A stretch of 64,000 bases of DNA, from positions 39,600,682-39,664,681 of the forward strand of contig NC_133104.1 of assembly GCF_022965805.1 (NCBI RefSeq), given 5' to 3'. This DNA comes from Primulina eburnea. Taxonomy: Eukaryota; Streptophyta; Magnoliopsida; Lamiales; Gesneriaceae. The notes under the pieces are model-generated. The model did not search any database. It was not told where the DNA came from and saw only the letters and a list, made by a program, of their open reading frames with translations. Made by a program: the position numbers and the translations under genes. The first letter of the stretch is position 1. Each line of letters begins with the position of its first letter. Positions 49,247-62,281 of this stretch are shown here, piece after piece.

Positions 49247-49397
49247 CTGGTTTCACGAATCTTTATTTGTGAGATGAATCAACACAATAAAAAGTAATAC
49301 TCTTAGTATAAAAAGTAATAATTTTTCATAGATGACCCAAATAAAAGATTCGTCTCATAAAATACGACATGTGAGATCGACTCAGATAAGTTTTTGC
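49247..49397 (-). repeat. GTGAGACGG MITE family, copy 9
   Basis: Contains TTTCACGAATCTTTATTTGTG and AAAAGTAATACTCTTAGTAT and ends in CAGATAAGTTTTTGCG. The outer GAGTAGGTCTC end is missing, and the central TACCGATATT part is deleted. Confidence 0.75.
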
Positions 49398-50063
49398 GTA
49401 TAATTGCAAAGGCATAAGTATACACACAGATGGTATGTTTTCAATGTTCAATTTGACCAAAGTCGTCACACAACAGATGTATACAGCCAAACATTTCTTA
49501 GGATAATTAGATAATAGTGGGACATCGATCATTTTGACTTATTGAAGTAATCCACCTTCATAAGTGGATAAGAATATAAAATCCCTTATCCAAAATAATT
49601 TAAAATGCAGGACGTAAGATGACTATTTAACTCATCAGAACACAATTATCTTAACCACATTATTTTTCCTCATTGGGAAAAATTGTGTTTCAAATCTCTT
49701 TTTGGTATGTATCTTTACTTGTTTTGCAATTTTATTTATTTTTATGTGAAAATATATTGATGTGATGTGAGATATTTTTAGAGTGACGTAAAAAAATATT
49801 AACGTGGTTGTCGATTATCACTGAATTTCTAGCACTGTGTCAACATTCCTACGAAAAAAATAACTTACAAAAATTGAAATTTGATTATCGAAATAACCGA
49901 AATTGTAATGCGACCTTAATTTGTTATCTTCAAGAAGCTGTAACTTCTAATTGTCTTGTCATATTAACAATAAAAAATGAACACCAGCCTTCTTTTATAT
50001 ATAGATATAGACACACACACACACTATAACACATGGGAAATGATTATTTTTTCCATTAATTTT

Positions 50064-50281
50064 TTCAATTTTGGGTTTTGGTCCATTAAGTTTTCAAGTT
50101 AAATTTTGATACACTAACTTTTAATTTTTGGTATTTTGATCCAATTGTTGATATAACATTGGTCAAGTCAGATATTTTCGATGTCAGTCAGCAGTTGAGT
50201 CGAAAAAATTCGAAAATTAAAACTTAGTGCATCAAAACCAAATTTTGAAAATTGAATTTCCCAAAACCCAAAATTGAACAA
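50064..50281. repeat. AT-rich inverted-repeat element, MITE-like
   Basis: The ends TTCAATTTTGGGTTTTGG and, at the other side, CCCAAAACCCAAAATTGAA are inverted copies, with about 65 bp of imperfect pairing. The centre contains TTTTCGATGTCAG, shared with 396-672. It is about 218 bp long with no coding capacity. Confidence 0.65.
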
Positions 50282-52210
50282 GTTAGTAACTTCATATGCG
50301 ACAATATTTATAGCTTCCAACAATCCATCTATTAATAATTAATATATTTTGAATTCATGTTAATCGAACATATGAAATTTGTCATTAACATCAATAATTA
50401 GATCGACTGTTTGTTGCTTAATAAATTATAGTACTTGATAATGAACGAACAAAATTCAAATATTTATAACTATATTGTCATCTAAATGTACTTCGTTCCA
50501 GCCAATATAACACATGGACAACTATTTATATATATTTTAATTCAATATGCTTAGTAATCCAGCTAAGTTACATATTGTCACACCTGGAAGCTTAAGAAAA
50601 TGCGCTATTTCTTATTTAATTTGTGTAACCAATTCGAGAGTCTCTCTATTTATAAAGTAAGGAACAATAGTCAATATCATGCAAAAACAAGCTAAAACAA
50701 ATAAATACTTATCCCAAACGGACGTTTATTATTTGATTTCAATAAAAAAAAAAACATATTATAAACTTCTAAACAAATATATATTATTATTTTATAAAAA
50801 AAACGAATATAGTTAAGTAAAAATACCATTAACATCAAACAAACCCTTTGTTATTGTCATCAATCATGGATAATATACTCCTATTGGCTATAAATGAAAA
50901 AACTCATGAAACCAAAGAAGTCAGATAAAAGTCATTATGTTTTAAGGAAATCTAAAAGAGAAGGAAAGCTGACATATAATTTCATTCCAAAAGAGGAAAA
51001 ACAGTTAAGCTTCAGGTACTTTTCTTACATATGGCCAGAAACATAATCCAGATATCTTATTTCAAAATAATGTTGATTCATTCGTCATTTAACATGAATT
51101 AGAACAGAAGTTAACTAAATTTCAAGAAACCTTAAATAATCCTCCTCCAGGAACTTTGTCCCTGCTGTATTTTGCCTTTACAGTCTAAGTCTTTGTGCTT
51201 TGCCTCAAAAAAGAGCTTCTTCTCACAACTGTGCACGTGTGTGCCAATTCCTAGACACCTCCATATTTATAAAATAAACCCTAAAAAATCTCTGAAAAAT
51301 GAAATCTTGGAAATTAGATTATGATCGCCCATACCTAGCTCTTTGCATCTCGTGAAATGTTATTGAAACCGTCAATGGCTTTAATGAAGCTGGCTTTTCT
51401 CTATTTATGAGTGTTGGTCAGATTACATGTAATCGCACTGATTACTAGAAAATCTTAAACAGATTTCATAACAAAACAACATACTAATTAACCAGATTCA
51501 TAACGAACCAACATACAATTTAGATCCTTTAAATTAACACGGACTCTTTATTTGTAAAGGCGTATAAATAGTTAATTGCCTCAAAATCAAGCGCACAAGC
51601 ACACACACACATATATAGTGCTCTGATGACTATAAATCAATTCGTTAAGTTCAAACTCAAATGAAAAAATATCAGTACTAATGTAACAGTAAATGAATAT
51701 ATTTTCATAGTAAGCAATGTAGGATGATTTTTTTATGTCAAAGTGGTGATCTCTAGCTATCTCTATCTATCTTAGTTCATGTACAGGAGTTCTTGCAAAT
51801 GTATTAGTGACTGGAGTCTGGAGAACTTGTGATATGATCTATCATGCGATATAGTAACCAATCTTTACATGAAATATGAGATTTAAAACCAATTATTTGT
51901 ATGCGACAATCACATATATATTAAATGAAGAACTAAGCTAGCCAAGTAACAAATTTTACAAAGTACAATAATGACATTACAATATATATTCAGCATCGTC
52001 AAACTCAGAAAAAGCTAAAAGGAAATAAAATCATAGTGATGAGGGAAACCCAACAACTGTAATGTTAACAAGAAAACAACCACAGTTCATCTAACCTAGA
52101 TAAGTTTCTTGCTAGGAGTAATTAGTTCTTGATCTGAAATCAATTTTGAAGACAAACTAGCAAAATAAGCAGAAAACGTTACCCTTCTATGACTTCAATC
52201 CCGAATGGAA

Positions 52211-53074
52211 CTAGAAAGATGGCCGACCGGTAGCCCAGAACGCCTCGTTTGGCATCTGAATGGAGTTGAGGAGATTCGGTGGCATTCCTTGAAACAAAGA
52301 CGGATCAGCCAATATTTGCGCCTGATTTTGCGATGGCTGGCCGCCGATTCCTCCAGGCGGCGATCCTAGTGAAGTTCCTTGAACTTGAATTGCATTTTCT
52401 TCTTCTTCAAGCGGCAATCTTTCATATGCAGCATTGCTGAATGAAGCTGCCATTATAATAACTGGCCCTGATGCCACAAGCTGCCCCACCACACTGCCCC
52501 CCACAACCTGCCCCTGCCCTCCGGCCAGGTATATGGTCAGTCCAGTGGCTGCAGGTGGAGCTGGTGGCGGCAGGAACGACCCCGACAATGACAAGATCTC
52601 GAATCTGCCATGTAATGTTACTATTGCTCCTGGGGAAGCCGGTTGCTTTAGGGTTACGTTCGTCACGTTGCCACTTCCACTCATAATGCATATTCCCCTC
52701 TGGCGGCGGCGAGCGAAGTTGGAGACACCCTCCATGATGTCACAACCGTCTGAGATCTCCATGACATGGGTTCGGAGTGCGTTGGCGCTGTCTCGAGTGA
52801 TGATGATCGGTGGCTTCGGCTTGTTTTTCGAACCGGCGGGGCGGCCTCTAGGCCTTCTTGAGCCAGACATCTCTCCTTCTCCACCGGCGGAGCCACCATC
52901 CTGGCCTGCGGAATCACCCTTGCCTTCGTCCCGGTTACGCTTCTGTCCCATGTTTAGGCCTCCGCCACTGGTTTCGCTTTGCTCGTCCTCGGAGTTTTGG
53001 CTATGGTGGTGGAACTGGTGTTGCAGATTGAAGTCCCTGGTGTTGAATGGAGGTGGAAGAGAATGGTTATCCAT
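52211..53074 (-). CDS. AT-hook motif nuclear-localized (AHL) protein, clade A, AHL22/24-like
   Basis: A single exon of 287 aa, as expected of clade-A AHL genes, which lack introns. The N-terminus ([15 protein letters not shown]) is low-complexity and acidic. One AT-hook lies at 73-89 ([21 protein letters not shown] core 76-79). The PPC/DUF296 domain spans about 101-220 and contains the invariant GRFEIL (156-161) and [14 protein letters not shown] (184-197). The C-terminus ends [21 protein letters not shown] proteins form trimers through the PPC domain, bind the minor groove of AT-rich DNA and recruit chromatin factors; clade-A members repress hypocotyl growth and affect flowering time and leaf ageing. 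The tail resembles AHL22 most closely from memory. A long frame on the opposite strand is a shadow of this GC-rich coding sequence. Confidence 0.93.
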   Translation of the reverse strand: MDNHSLPPPFNTRDFNLQHQFHHHSQNSEDEQSETSGGGLNMGQKRNRDEGKGDSAGQDGGSAGGEGEMSGSRRPRGRPAGSKNKPKPPIIITRDSANALRTHVMEISDGCDIMEGVSNFARRRQRGICIMSGSGNVTNVTLKQPASPGAIVTLHGRFEILSLSGSFLPPPAPPAATGLTIYLAGGQGQVVGGSVVGQLVASGPVIIMAASFSNAAYERLPLEEEENAIQVQGTSLGSPPGGIGGQPSQNQAQILADPSLFQGMPPNLLNSIQMPNEAFWATGRPSF

Positions 53075-54140
53075 GGTTATTTTTCTTGCTCTTTGGTTCT
53101 TTACTAAAGAAAATTACGAAAGAAGGATGTGGTTTAAAAAAAAAAAGATTGATTAGTGGAATTAATTAAGGAGGAAAAAAAAGGAGAGCACAGACTTTAA
53201 GGGCCTCTTTTCTTCGCTCTTTCTTATTTTCTAGCTTTTGTAGCTAACTTTTGTTGGGTTTATTGCCTTAATTAATGAATCAAGATTCAAGAAAAGGGGT
53301 GAAAGAGTGGAGTTTTTATGTATAACCCACCAAACTCTATGCTGAATCCGCCATTATTTCCACTTCTCCGACACCCCTACACGGCGGCGCTGCACTTTGT
53401 CTGAGGAGGAATTCTTCATTGGACAAGATAACAAGATTGGTGTTTGTGTTTAGATTTCACAGGTTTTGAGTTTTGGATTAGCTAGGGTTTCTCATGGGGC
53501 GGTGGAGTTGTACCTCTTTCACGCACAAAACACACTTATACACACAGTGATCATGTGTGTGGAGTGTATCTATTGTATGTGTGTATACACCTCAGCAAAA
53601 GAAATGATCATGGAGATTTTTTATATTCATGTAAATCCAAAACTCTCTCTCAAAATTCAACTATGTCTTTGTCCATATGTTTCACTAGGTCTCCATCAAA
53701 TTACAACTCAAAGGAAGAGTGGCATTTTCTTTTGTCAATTGGGAGCAGCTTTGATTTCTTATAATATATATTCTTGTGCTTGTGATGTTTCATTGGTTAT
53801 TTGCCACGAGTACCCAAATGACTAAAATTCCCATTTTTTATTTATTTATATATGAGGTTTTCAAAATATTTTTTACTTGATTGGAACGGACACTAGTCGT
53901 CTCTCTATTTACTAGAGACGTTTCTACACAAAATGACACTAATTTTGTATGTACGCGATTTCATTTCGAGATGATTACAGATAGAATTGACCAAAAAAAA
54001 AAATCATTAATTAAGTAAGAAAAGGAAACCGTGCAATAATTGAGACTACAAAATGAAAATCCAACATGGGTTGGCGTTGGCTTGGGATTCTCGAATTTGA
54101 GTAGCTAGCTAGGGTAATTCGGATAGGATGTCCTACAGAG

Positions 54141-54323
54141 GAGTAGGTCTCTTGTGAGACGGTGTTACGAATCTCTATCTGTGAAATGAGTCAATCTTAT
54201 CGATATTCGCAATAAAAAGTAATATTTTTATCATAAAAGATAAGATTTTTTTATGGATGACCCAAATAAAAAATATGTCTCACAAAATATGACTCATGAG
54301 ATCGTCTCGCATAAGTTTTTGTC
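54141..54323 (-). repeat. GTGAGACGG MITE family, copy 10
   Basis: A near full-length copy from GAGTAGGTCTCTTGTGAGAC to CGCATAAGTTTTTGTC. The flanks CCTACAGAG / CCTACCGAA suggest a decayed 9-bp duplication. Confidence 0.85.
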
Positions 54324-54858
54324 CCTACCGAATATGAGTTTACCCAATTTGAGATGAAGAGATGTTCATCGCATATAATCGAGAGCCAACGAGCTAATCT
54401 TGTCTAATTATGCTTTTCATAAAAACTAACAGATCGTGACACAAACTAGGTGTGTGTTTCATAGAAAAATTAGAGAATAGATTAGTTTTTGTTATTATTA
54501 TTATTATTTTATTGTGATAATTATAATTTTATAGATAAAATAAAATGTAAAAAAAAGTGGTATATATCGTTGGATAATTAGCAAAATATTTGTACACTAA
54601 AACGAAACTTTACCATCGTATCAAAATTAGCTATTTGGTTAAGAAAATATATATTTACATAGATAAATAGCATGTATATAAAATTAGTTAGGTATATTTT
54701 TGTAGAGCAGACGAACGCATGCGAGTATAATATTACATAGCAAAGCATCGAAATGAGAGCCAACTCATTTTTTTTATAACAAAACTTGAGACCGACAGTT
54801 TTATGGGATGGCTTACTTACATGATCTGAGTCATGAAAAAATATTATTTTTCGCTCTC

Positions 54859-54924
54859 GGATCTATTCGTCTTGCATGATATCTAACTACTGGATCTACT
54901 GGTCTTGCATGATATCTAACTACT
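54859..54924. repeat. 33-bp tandem duplication
   Basis: Two adjacent 33-bp units (54859-54891, 54892-54924), both containing GTCTTGCATGATATCTAACT and differing at about two bases. They lie four bases before MITE copy 11. Confidence 0.85.
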
Positions 54925-54928
54925 TTTT

Positions 54929-55111
54929 GAGTAGGTCTCTTATGATACGGTCTCACGGATCTTTATATGTGAGACGAATCAACCCTACCGATATTCACAA
55001 TAAAAAATAATACTCTTAGCATAAAAAGTAATATTTTTTCATGGATGATCCAAATAAAAGATGTGTATCATAAAATACGATCCGTGAAAACGTCTCACAC
55101 AAATTTCCGCC
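54929..55111 (-). repeat. GTGAGACGG MITE family, copy 11
   Basis: Full length, starting GAGTAGGTCTCTTATGATAC and ending CACAAATTTCCGCC. The flanks TACTTTTT / TATTTTTT match at seven of eight bases. Confidence 0.85.
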
Positions 55112-55543
55112 TATTTTTTTTATTCAATCTAGTTAATTGATTAGGTCGGGTGGGATCAAAACTGTAGAATCAAGCAGGGGCTACGGTCTAAATCTAGAGG
55201 CATAACAGAATTATTTTTGCAACATTAAAGAAGAGGAAGCGACACCATTTAATTGGAGTCTGACTTATTTGAGATATACGCATGCATTAATTAATATAAG
55301 GCCCATGCTTGACAAATATAGAGTCAAAGTTGTAGATAAAATTATTTAATTTGGCCTTTTTTTTTTCCTTTTTACCATATTGATAACATATCATAGCTAC
55401 TTTATAAAATATAAGACATTGAAATTATTCATGAGACGACATATATATAATCGATATGAAAAGGGTTATTTTAAGAATATGTCTGATTTAAGTTGTAAGA
55501 TCGATTAATAGATGTAAGAACCAAATAGATAAACCGAATACGA

Positions 55544-55657
55544 ACAGGTCTATTATTAGACAATCTTATGGATTTATATACATACGAAAAGTAATATTTT
55601 CATGAATCAGATAAAACAGAAGATCTATTTCATAAAATTGACTCATTGATATGGTAT
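55544..55657 (-). repeat. GTGAGACGG MITE family, copy 12 (internally deleted)
   Basis: Recognisable by ACAGGTCTATTATTAGACAA, AAAAGTAATATTTTCATGAA and a CATAAAATTGACTCATT part. About 70 bp of the centre are missing. Confidence 0.5.
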
Positions 55658-56367
55658 ATATTTGGAGATATCTAAAGGAAGGTTGTGGTCTATAAAATGA
55701 GTTGTCATTTTTTCTTTTTTATATTTATTCTCAGCGCCACATATCATGCATATACCTCGATTCTTTTTAAGAATATAAATAGACGAGGGGGACACAATCT
55801 GTCTGTACAATTTTCCACGTGTCGCCTCCCGCGCGATCTGCGGGTCTATTCGTTGAATATGAATTGGCGGTGGTTAATTGGTCCTCTCCCATGTAAAAAT
55901 GGCCGATTCCTCCAAAAATATGAATCATATTGAGTGCTTTCTGTAAATGTTCCAAGGATGAAGGATCTCTCTTTCTTCTTTTTATTATATGGGTCGGGTA
56001 CCGTCACCTGGATCCGAATTTCGACAAGACCCGATTATCTTGTACTATGATGCACATTATATATTATATTAGTTTCCCGAGGATTACGGAGATTAAGATT
56101 GATTTAATGAGTTTCGATTTCCTAAAGTTTCCTGGATAAACAAAATATAAGTTGATTTAATATCGTTTCATATCAAGCTATACAATATCAATGGTAACGA
56201 TAATCGAATAATTATGACATATTTCAAATAGACTAAAGATGAATGTAATTTAAAATTCATCAATCAAATTCTTCCACAAATTAAATGCTTCCCTCCAAAT
56301 CAGATTCATGATCAATATTAATATTTTTAAGCAACAAGGAATGTCTATTCTTTTTTTAATATTTTAC

Positions 56368-56398
<31 letters not shown>

Positions 56399-56896
56399 TT
56401 AGATTGTTGAATATAAACTATATGATTTTTTTAGGTTTTAATATAACAATAATGGATTTATTTATCTTTGTTTGAGTTTTCTTATGTTTTGGTAAGTGTG
56501 GATAAAGCTTACAGAAAATTTAAATAGACTGCAGATTTCTAAAATTAAGTAATTGTATAGTACTGTAGGTAGGAAATCAAATCATGACTATAAAATAGTA
56601 TTTTATAATAAATAAAAATAGGAATATTTAATTGTTCAAGTACTACTACATGTCACTGCCAACGATGCATGACCCAATGAGTAAAGTTGAGATTATTTGA
56701 GTTGTTGATCTTTGGTTCGAGTTTAGCTGGTTATAGGAAGTTTTTCTAATTTACATAGTCATATTTAATTATTTCTTTGTCCAAATAAGCAAATCTTGGG
56801 TTCATGCTCAACCCGTCTATAGTACGGAGAGTTACATTATAGTAGTTATAGTTTGCAACAATATCATATGTATACTCTTAAAAAACTACACGTCAC

Positions 56897-57196
56897 CAAT
56901 AAAAGAATTTTCTTATGAATAAATATGACAAAAAATTGTGTGAGACGGTCTCACGAGTCGTATTTTGTGAGACGGATCTCTTATTTCGATTATACATGAA
57001 AAAATATTATTTTTTATGCTAAGATTATTATTTTTTATTGTGAATCTCGGTTATTTAAATCATCCATGAAAAAATATTATTTTTTATGATAAGAATATTA
57101 TTTTTTATTGTGAATATCAGTAGGATTGACCCGTTTCACAGATAAAGATTTTTGAGACTGTCTCATCAATAAAAGAATTTTCTTATGAATAAATAT
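56897..57196 (+). repeat. GTGAGACGG MITE family, copy 13: internal duplication and 30-bp flanking direct repeats
   Basis: The element body is 56927-57166 and begins GACAAAAAATTGTGTGAGAC. Its middle part (CATGAAAAAATATTATTTTT and the following bases) is present twice, and the usual right end CAAGAGACCTACTC is missing. An identical 30-bp sequence (AATAAAAGAATTTTCTTATG at its core) flanks it at 56897-56926 and 57167-57196. Confidence 0.85.
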
Positions 57197-57376
57197 AGCA
57201 TAAATATTTGTCACTTCATGTTTATTATTTGAATAATGGATTTATCGTTATTTTTATTTATACTGCAATGGTGTTAGCATAAATTTTTGTTTTTTAAAAA
57301 AATATAGGTTCTTATAATAAAAAAATCTTAGCTCATAACTTTTTTATTAACAAAATTATTTTTTCATAAAATTTAG

Positions 57377-57492
57377 GCCACGATGGCAAGATCCTTGGTC
57401 CGACTGATCTAGAAATTACGAACGCGTGGATGACGCTGACACCATTCACAGAGCAGCAGTCTCCGGCAGTGACCGGAAATCTACGCAATTAA
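57377..57492 (+). other. GC-rich, coding-like stretch, possible gene remnant
   Basis: After TTTAG a frame reads HDGKILGPTDLEITNAWMTL... and ends at TAA 57492, about 38 codons with ordinary amino acid composition and much higher GC than its surroundings. It could be the last exon of a lost gene or part of a repeat. I do not recognise the protein. Confidence 0.25.
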
Positions 57493-57594
57493 GATGCTTA
57501 TTGTCGGAACAAAATTATTACTATAGCAATCACATCAGATTCCGACATTGTTATCCAAGCCGAATGCGGTGACTTCGAGTCAAGTTCCAATATT

Positions 57595-57718
57595 TTGTTT
57601 GGTCATTTTTTTTTATCACAACTAATTTGGGGAGAAGAGATTCGAACTCGAAAAACCAACTAATCTGACAAGAAACAAGATCATTGAGTTACAAACACGG
57701 AATCTTGTTTGAGTCATT
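57595..57718 (-). mobile_element. tRNA-derived SINE with 13-14-bp target duplication
   Basis: On the minus strand there is an A-box-like TTTGTAACTCAATGATC, a B box CGAGTTCGAATCTC and a terminal run of nine As. The flanks TTGTTTGGTCATT (57595-57607) and TTGTTTGAGTCATT (57705-57718) are near-identical target duplications. The body is about 97 bp. Confidence 0.7.
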
Positions 57719-58337
57719 TTGATTTAACTGAAACTAAAGTTGGCTCTCATACGTTCTTTGACCTTTCACTTTGTAACAGATTATTCTAAAAATTGATATT
57801 TAATGTGTGCCAAAAACTTCACATTCCAGGTACCAATTTCGATTTTAAGAAGTCCAGATTTCTGAAATCAAATTGGATGTGATAAAAAAGAGAATATATA
57901 ATCGAGACTACTTTTATAAATATTAGAGTAGTGATATTGACATTGAGAAACATGCAGAGAAATGAAAAGGTAAAAGTTACTTTATTTACATATTTGGTTA
58001 TGATTTACCATTGAATTGCATGTTGACGAATAATATTTTAATTGATGCGGCATTCTGTTAAAGAAAAAAACAGTAAAAGGATAATTTCACAGATTCTGTT
58101 ACCTCAACATTTACGTGTAATTTTGTGAGTTTCACGTGTTTAGATTGCAATGAATATCAACAGAGAATGAAAATGATGATGGTATAAATATCAGTGTTGA
58201 ATATAATGTAAAGTAACTTATAATAGCCAAAACAAGATGATAAGAAACTTATCATGAGAACGCAGAAAATGATGAGCGATTTTTCAGGAGAAAAAATTGC
58301 GCAGACACGAAATATCAAAGGTTGGTTGGATAACCTC

Positions 58338-61300
58338 TTAATCGTCTTTGAATCCAGGTTTAGATATCAGAGAATGGAGCTCCTTGGCTTTCTCATTACT
58401 AAATCCTAGGGACACCAATACTTGATGGCCAAGTGATTCTTGTTGCTGCCATAACCCAACAAGCATATGTGCAGTTGTTACTTCCCCGTTTTCACCTGAG
58501 TTTTATTCACAAATATTACACACCCAGACATCTTCAAAAAAATGCAGCAAGGGAGAATCCAGACCAGAGATTGCATCCAAAACATTTTTTTAGAAAAAAA
58601 CTAATCTTTCGATTCTAAAACCAGACATAATCATGAACATGTCTTGCCACAGGAGGAACTGGGACTTGATCAGAATAAAAGAGACTACTTCTTTGATAAG
58701 ACTGAAACATCCATTCCTATCATTCAAGATAACTTTCAGTTTCTAACTCAGATCAGATATGACCAAGATTACATTCATCGATATGAATGGTACACATTAA
58801 AAAATATTTTCCGTTCACATCCAAACACATGTAGATTTTATATTTATTTTTGCTATATTTGTCATAATTAATTTGTCTGCGACTTTGCACTAGGCTTTAA
58901 AAACTCGTGCTAAATGCAATAACTATTTAAAGCAATCAAATTACCTGATTTTAACTTTTCGTTGATAGCCCAATCAAGGGCCCTTTGAGTTGCTTCAGTT
59001 AAAGGAGGATGCTCAGGACTGAAGAAGAACATATCAAGTTTTCCCCGTTTTTTCCCAATTTCATCACGCACTTTAAGAAGTGTAACACCATTTGCTCGCA
59101 AAAACTTTGAAGCAAAGCTAGTTCCTGCTTAAGAAAGTACCTGCAGGTTAGAAGTATGATTCTTTTAGGTAAACAATTTGCATTATTAATTATCATCTTA
59201 AGATGCATAGATAAAAATAAGAATGTTGCATATGTAATACAATGACACAGAAACAAAATTCTATAAATTTCAATATGTTAGGATTCAAAGAGAGACGATT
59301 CGAACAATTTATACATAAATACATACTAGGGAGTCCTGACCCTTTGCTCGTGTTGCATATTTATACCTTTGAACATTTACCTAAACTTGATAATTTTTCT
59401 TATTTTCAAATTAATGATTTTTTAATATTTTATTAGGAGTGTTAGATCATCTAAAAATTTTAAATATAGTTAAAGATAGGACTGAATTAAAAAATATAGA
59501 TAAAAACCCAAGTAACCTTTTTCAATAGCTAAATCCTTGGCTTTTAAAATTTGTAAAATGTCCCCTAGCTAGCATCTCTTTAAAAACAGCAAAACTATCC
59601 AGGTTGTATCTGATGATTGTTTTCTACGATAACTTATTGGCGTTTTTCTTTTTTTTTTTTAGTCTAATCCCCACTCTTGTGGGCTGTGGCATATGAATAC
59701 ATCGAATCCACCTTATATCCTTCACCATTTCGTAACCAGTGCGGTATCCTACTATTTTTATGGGGACCCATGCATAACAGTACACAGGTCATTTGTAACT
59801 TTCGCTGTGGTAATTCTAGCTGCAAAGTTTCTCTTCAGAAATTCAAGCAGTAGCTTACATATAAGCATATAATCCAGTTCAATTAGAATGAAACTTAAAA
59901 ATGTTTTGCTATTCAGTGCCAAAAAAAAAATTTGCTACTCATGCGAGCCAAAACTGGATCCTATGGCTTATTTTTTGAACCCTAACGATTAAAGAATAAT
60001 CAGCCCTACACTTCCACAAAATCTCATAAGAATTCTTTTTCTCTTACACTCATTGCCTCTCTCTTTCCTAGTCCAACATAATACTTAATGATAACAATGG
60101 CTCCAACGTTCACATTGATTGGTGCACTCTTTGCTTTGGCAGAAAAAATTAGCTAAACGTGAATCATTGTTAGACAAATATTTGCCCCAATCAGATACTG
60201 ACTTCAACCTTTCGACATCTAAAAATCTGCTTGGCATCATTGACTGAGCTTTCCAATAGTATAATTCGTAACTAAATTGTTCACACCATTTAATTTTCTT
60301 AGGAACGTAAGTATCGTAGTTTTTTTCAGGACATGTAGAAGGTTTTGAGCTAAGACATACCAGAACTTATTAACTTGATCTCCAGAGGTTGAACGTATCC
60401 ATTATTTTAATTTTTATATTTATGTTATAGCAAACTTCGAAAGTTGAAGTTTCCTTACACGTTACAAATAATCGTTCAGATAAATCTCTCCTTGATCAAG
60501 TTTTTATATTGAGGACGAACAATGTTTATTGACATTTTATCATCTTAAGCATCTGAATTATTGCTGATCTCATTATTGAAATTCAAGACATTCACAAACT
60601 TACCTAGTTGGTTATTGGTAATCTACAGATTCATGTTATAATGATTTTAATAAGAAAGCGTAACAAAATTTTTCCCACACAAAGGGTAATGCTTAATTTG
60701 CAACAGCTTATGAGACACGTCATGGTATTATAGCTATTTTTCATTCAACAAGCAATACCAAAAGGTGAAAAGAATACCGGAGAGAATGCCATTTTAGTGG
60801 TCTCTGGCTTGTCAGATAAAAATATCTTTTGGATATCCGTGAAATTTGTAAATGGATTGTTGCAATAATTTAAAGAACAACAAATCAAAAGAAATTCTAT
60901 AAACTTTTTCTGATCTTCGAATAACCTTGCTAGTTAACCAAGTAGCAGATTTTACAGTTTTAAATAACGAGAGAAGTTACAACTTACAAGGATTTCATGT
61001 CAAACAAAGCATGATAGTCAGCGGAAAGATGTAAAAATTAACATCACACAGACTGAGACAAAAGGTTATTAGCAAATGTCTGCATGATAACTTATGTATA
61101 TACTCACCACTCAACATCAGTAACAGTTTTTTCAAAATTTCAGGCCAATATGGACCAAAGACAATTCAGGGTTGTATCAGCACGGAGAAGACAGAAATGT
61201 AGATAAAAATTGAAGCATGCAAAACTTGAGAAAGAAAAAAATGGCTGACCCTCGATCAAGATTCCCATAAGAAGAGCTTCTGTGCCTGTGTTTGGGGACT

Positions 61301-62281
61301 TAATTTTCCTCGCTTCCAACTCACCCATTGCAAATGACTTTATCGCCTTTGATGACCATCTAAAATAACACTCGACTCATTAAATAACACCTCAATTCGA
61401 ACATAACCAAACCAATCAAACAAAACACCCCACAAACACAAACACGGTACATTCATTTTCGACAGGAAAAGATGAAAAAAATGATAATTGAATTCATACT
61501 CACTTGGGAAGCTTCTCCGCGGAACCATCGGCCTCTGGATTACTGCAAAAGTTTGTGAATAATATCAGCATCAGCCTTTTCAGATATAAAAGCACTCATT
61601 TGAAGCATCAAAAACCAATATAATTATAGACTATCTAATCCACCAACCATCAAACTCTTGGTATTGGTCATGAAAACTTGAATGCTAGTTGAATATATCT
61701 CTTACACGAAGATGTAAACGAAGATTACTACGATAAAATGCATACCACATTTCCAAATGTGTGGCATGAACGACTAAAATTTTGATTAGCTGCAAAATAT
61801 AAACCATTCTTTCACATGTGTATCCACCGGTGATGTGTCTACAACTCATAATTCTTAAGGTTTGAACTATTCTCTCCACAATAAATTGCACACCTCACAG
61901 GCAAAAGTCTCCAACTTTACGGCCAGGAAACTGATATCTGAACTATTTATCAACATATCCGAGTAGAAAGCGAAAAACGACCCTAAAAAATATACAGCAA
62001 AGCAAAATAACCGCACAAGCTAAAAAGTTTGAATTATGCCAAAATTACACGGTGGGGAGGCTCAATGAAACCGTGGCGTTGATAGGAGGGTATTTTGGTG
62101 AAAAGGGTCCACCAAGATTTGAGGGATTGCGCGTGAATTTGATGGCTGTATTGCCCAGCCATTGACTTCGAAGGCTATTACTCGGATTGAGAGAATTTGG
62201 GATCGGTAAATCCGGGTTGTGTTGTTTGGTTACGGTTCCGGTCATTTGGGTTGAGACTGTGAACAGTGATCGAGCTGCCAT
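58338..62281 (-). CDS. CLPT: Plastid Clp protease accessory subunit CLPT (CLPT1/CLPT2-like)
   Basis: Five exons, 5' to 3': 62281-62049, 61542-61504, 61359-61250, 59124-58945, 58495-58338. All joins are in frame and give 239 aa, the length of Arabidopsis CLPT1 and CLPT2. The first 75-80 residues are rich in S, T, N and P with few acidic residues and fit a chloroplast transit peptide. From about residue 91 the mature protein is a Clp N-domain (KWSSKAIKSFAMGELEAR, NTGTEALLMGILIEG, MFFFSPEHPPLTEATQRALD, EVTTAHMLVGLWQQQESL). CLPT proteins are plant-specific, bind the side of the stromal ClpPR core and help its assembly; they have the N-domain fold of ClpC but no ATPase. Intron 3 is long (2.1 kb). 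The E1 donor was set at 62049 because the next donor-like GT would place a stop at the join. Confidence 0.93.

Larger units (their letters stand above)
48894..52210. other. ARK 3' flank and intergenic DNA
   Basis: About the first 200 bp probably are the kinesin 3' UTR. The remainder is AT-rich and contains MITE copy 9 and an inverted-repeat element. The last few hundred bases probably include the AHL 3' UTR. No other gene recognised. Confidence 0.6.
53075..58337. other. AHL promoter region and repeat-rich intergenic DNA
   Basis: The first 400-500 bp upstream of the AHL start are less AT-rich and pyrimidine-rich and should be its 5' UTR and promoter. Beyond that lie MITE copies 10-13, a 33-bp tandem duplication, an (AT)n run at about 56368-56394 and a SINE. 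No complete gene recognised. Confidence 0.6.

Noticed and set aside
52434..53156. 240-codon open frame opposite the AHL gene
   Set aside because: It mirrors the GC-rich AHL coding sequence, has proline/cysteine-rich non-domain content, and the minus-strand frame is a perfect AHL protein.
53466..53825. 119-codon frame upstream of the AHL gene
   Set aside because: Biased, domain-free composition, no homologue recognised, and it lies in the AHL promoter side.
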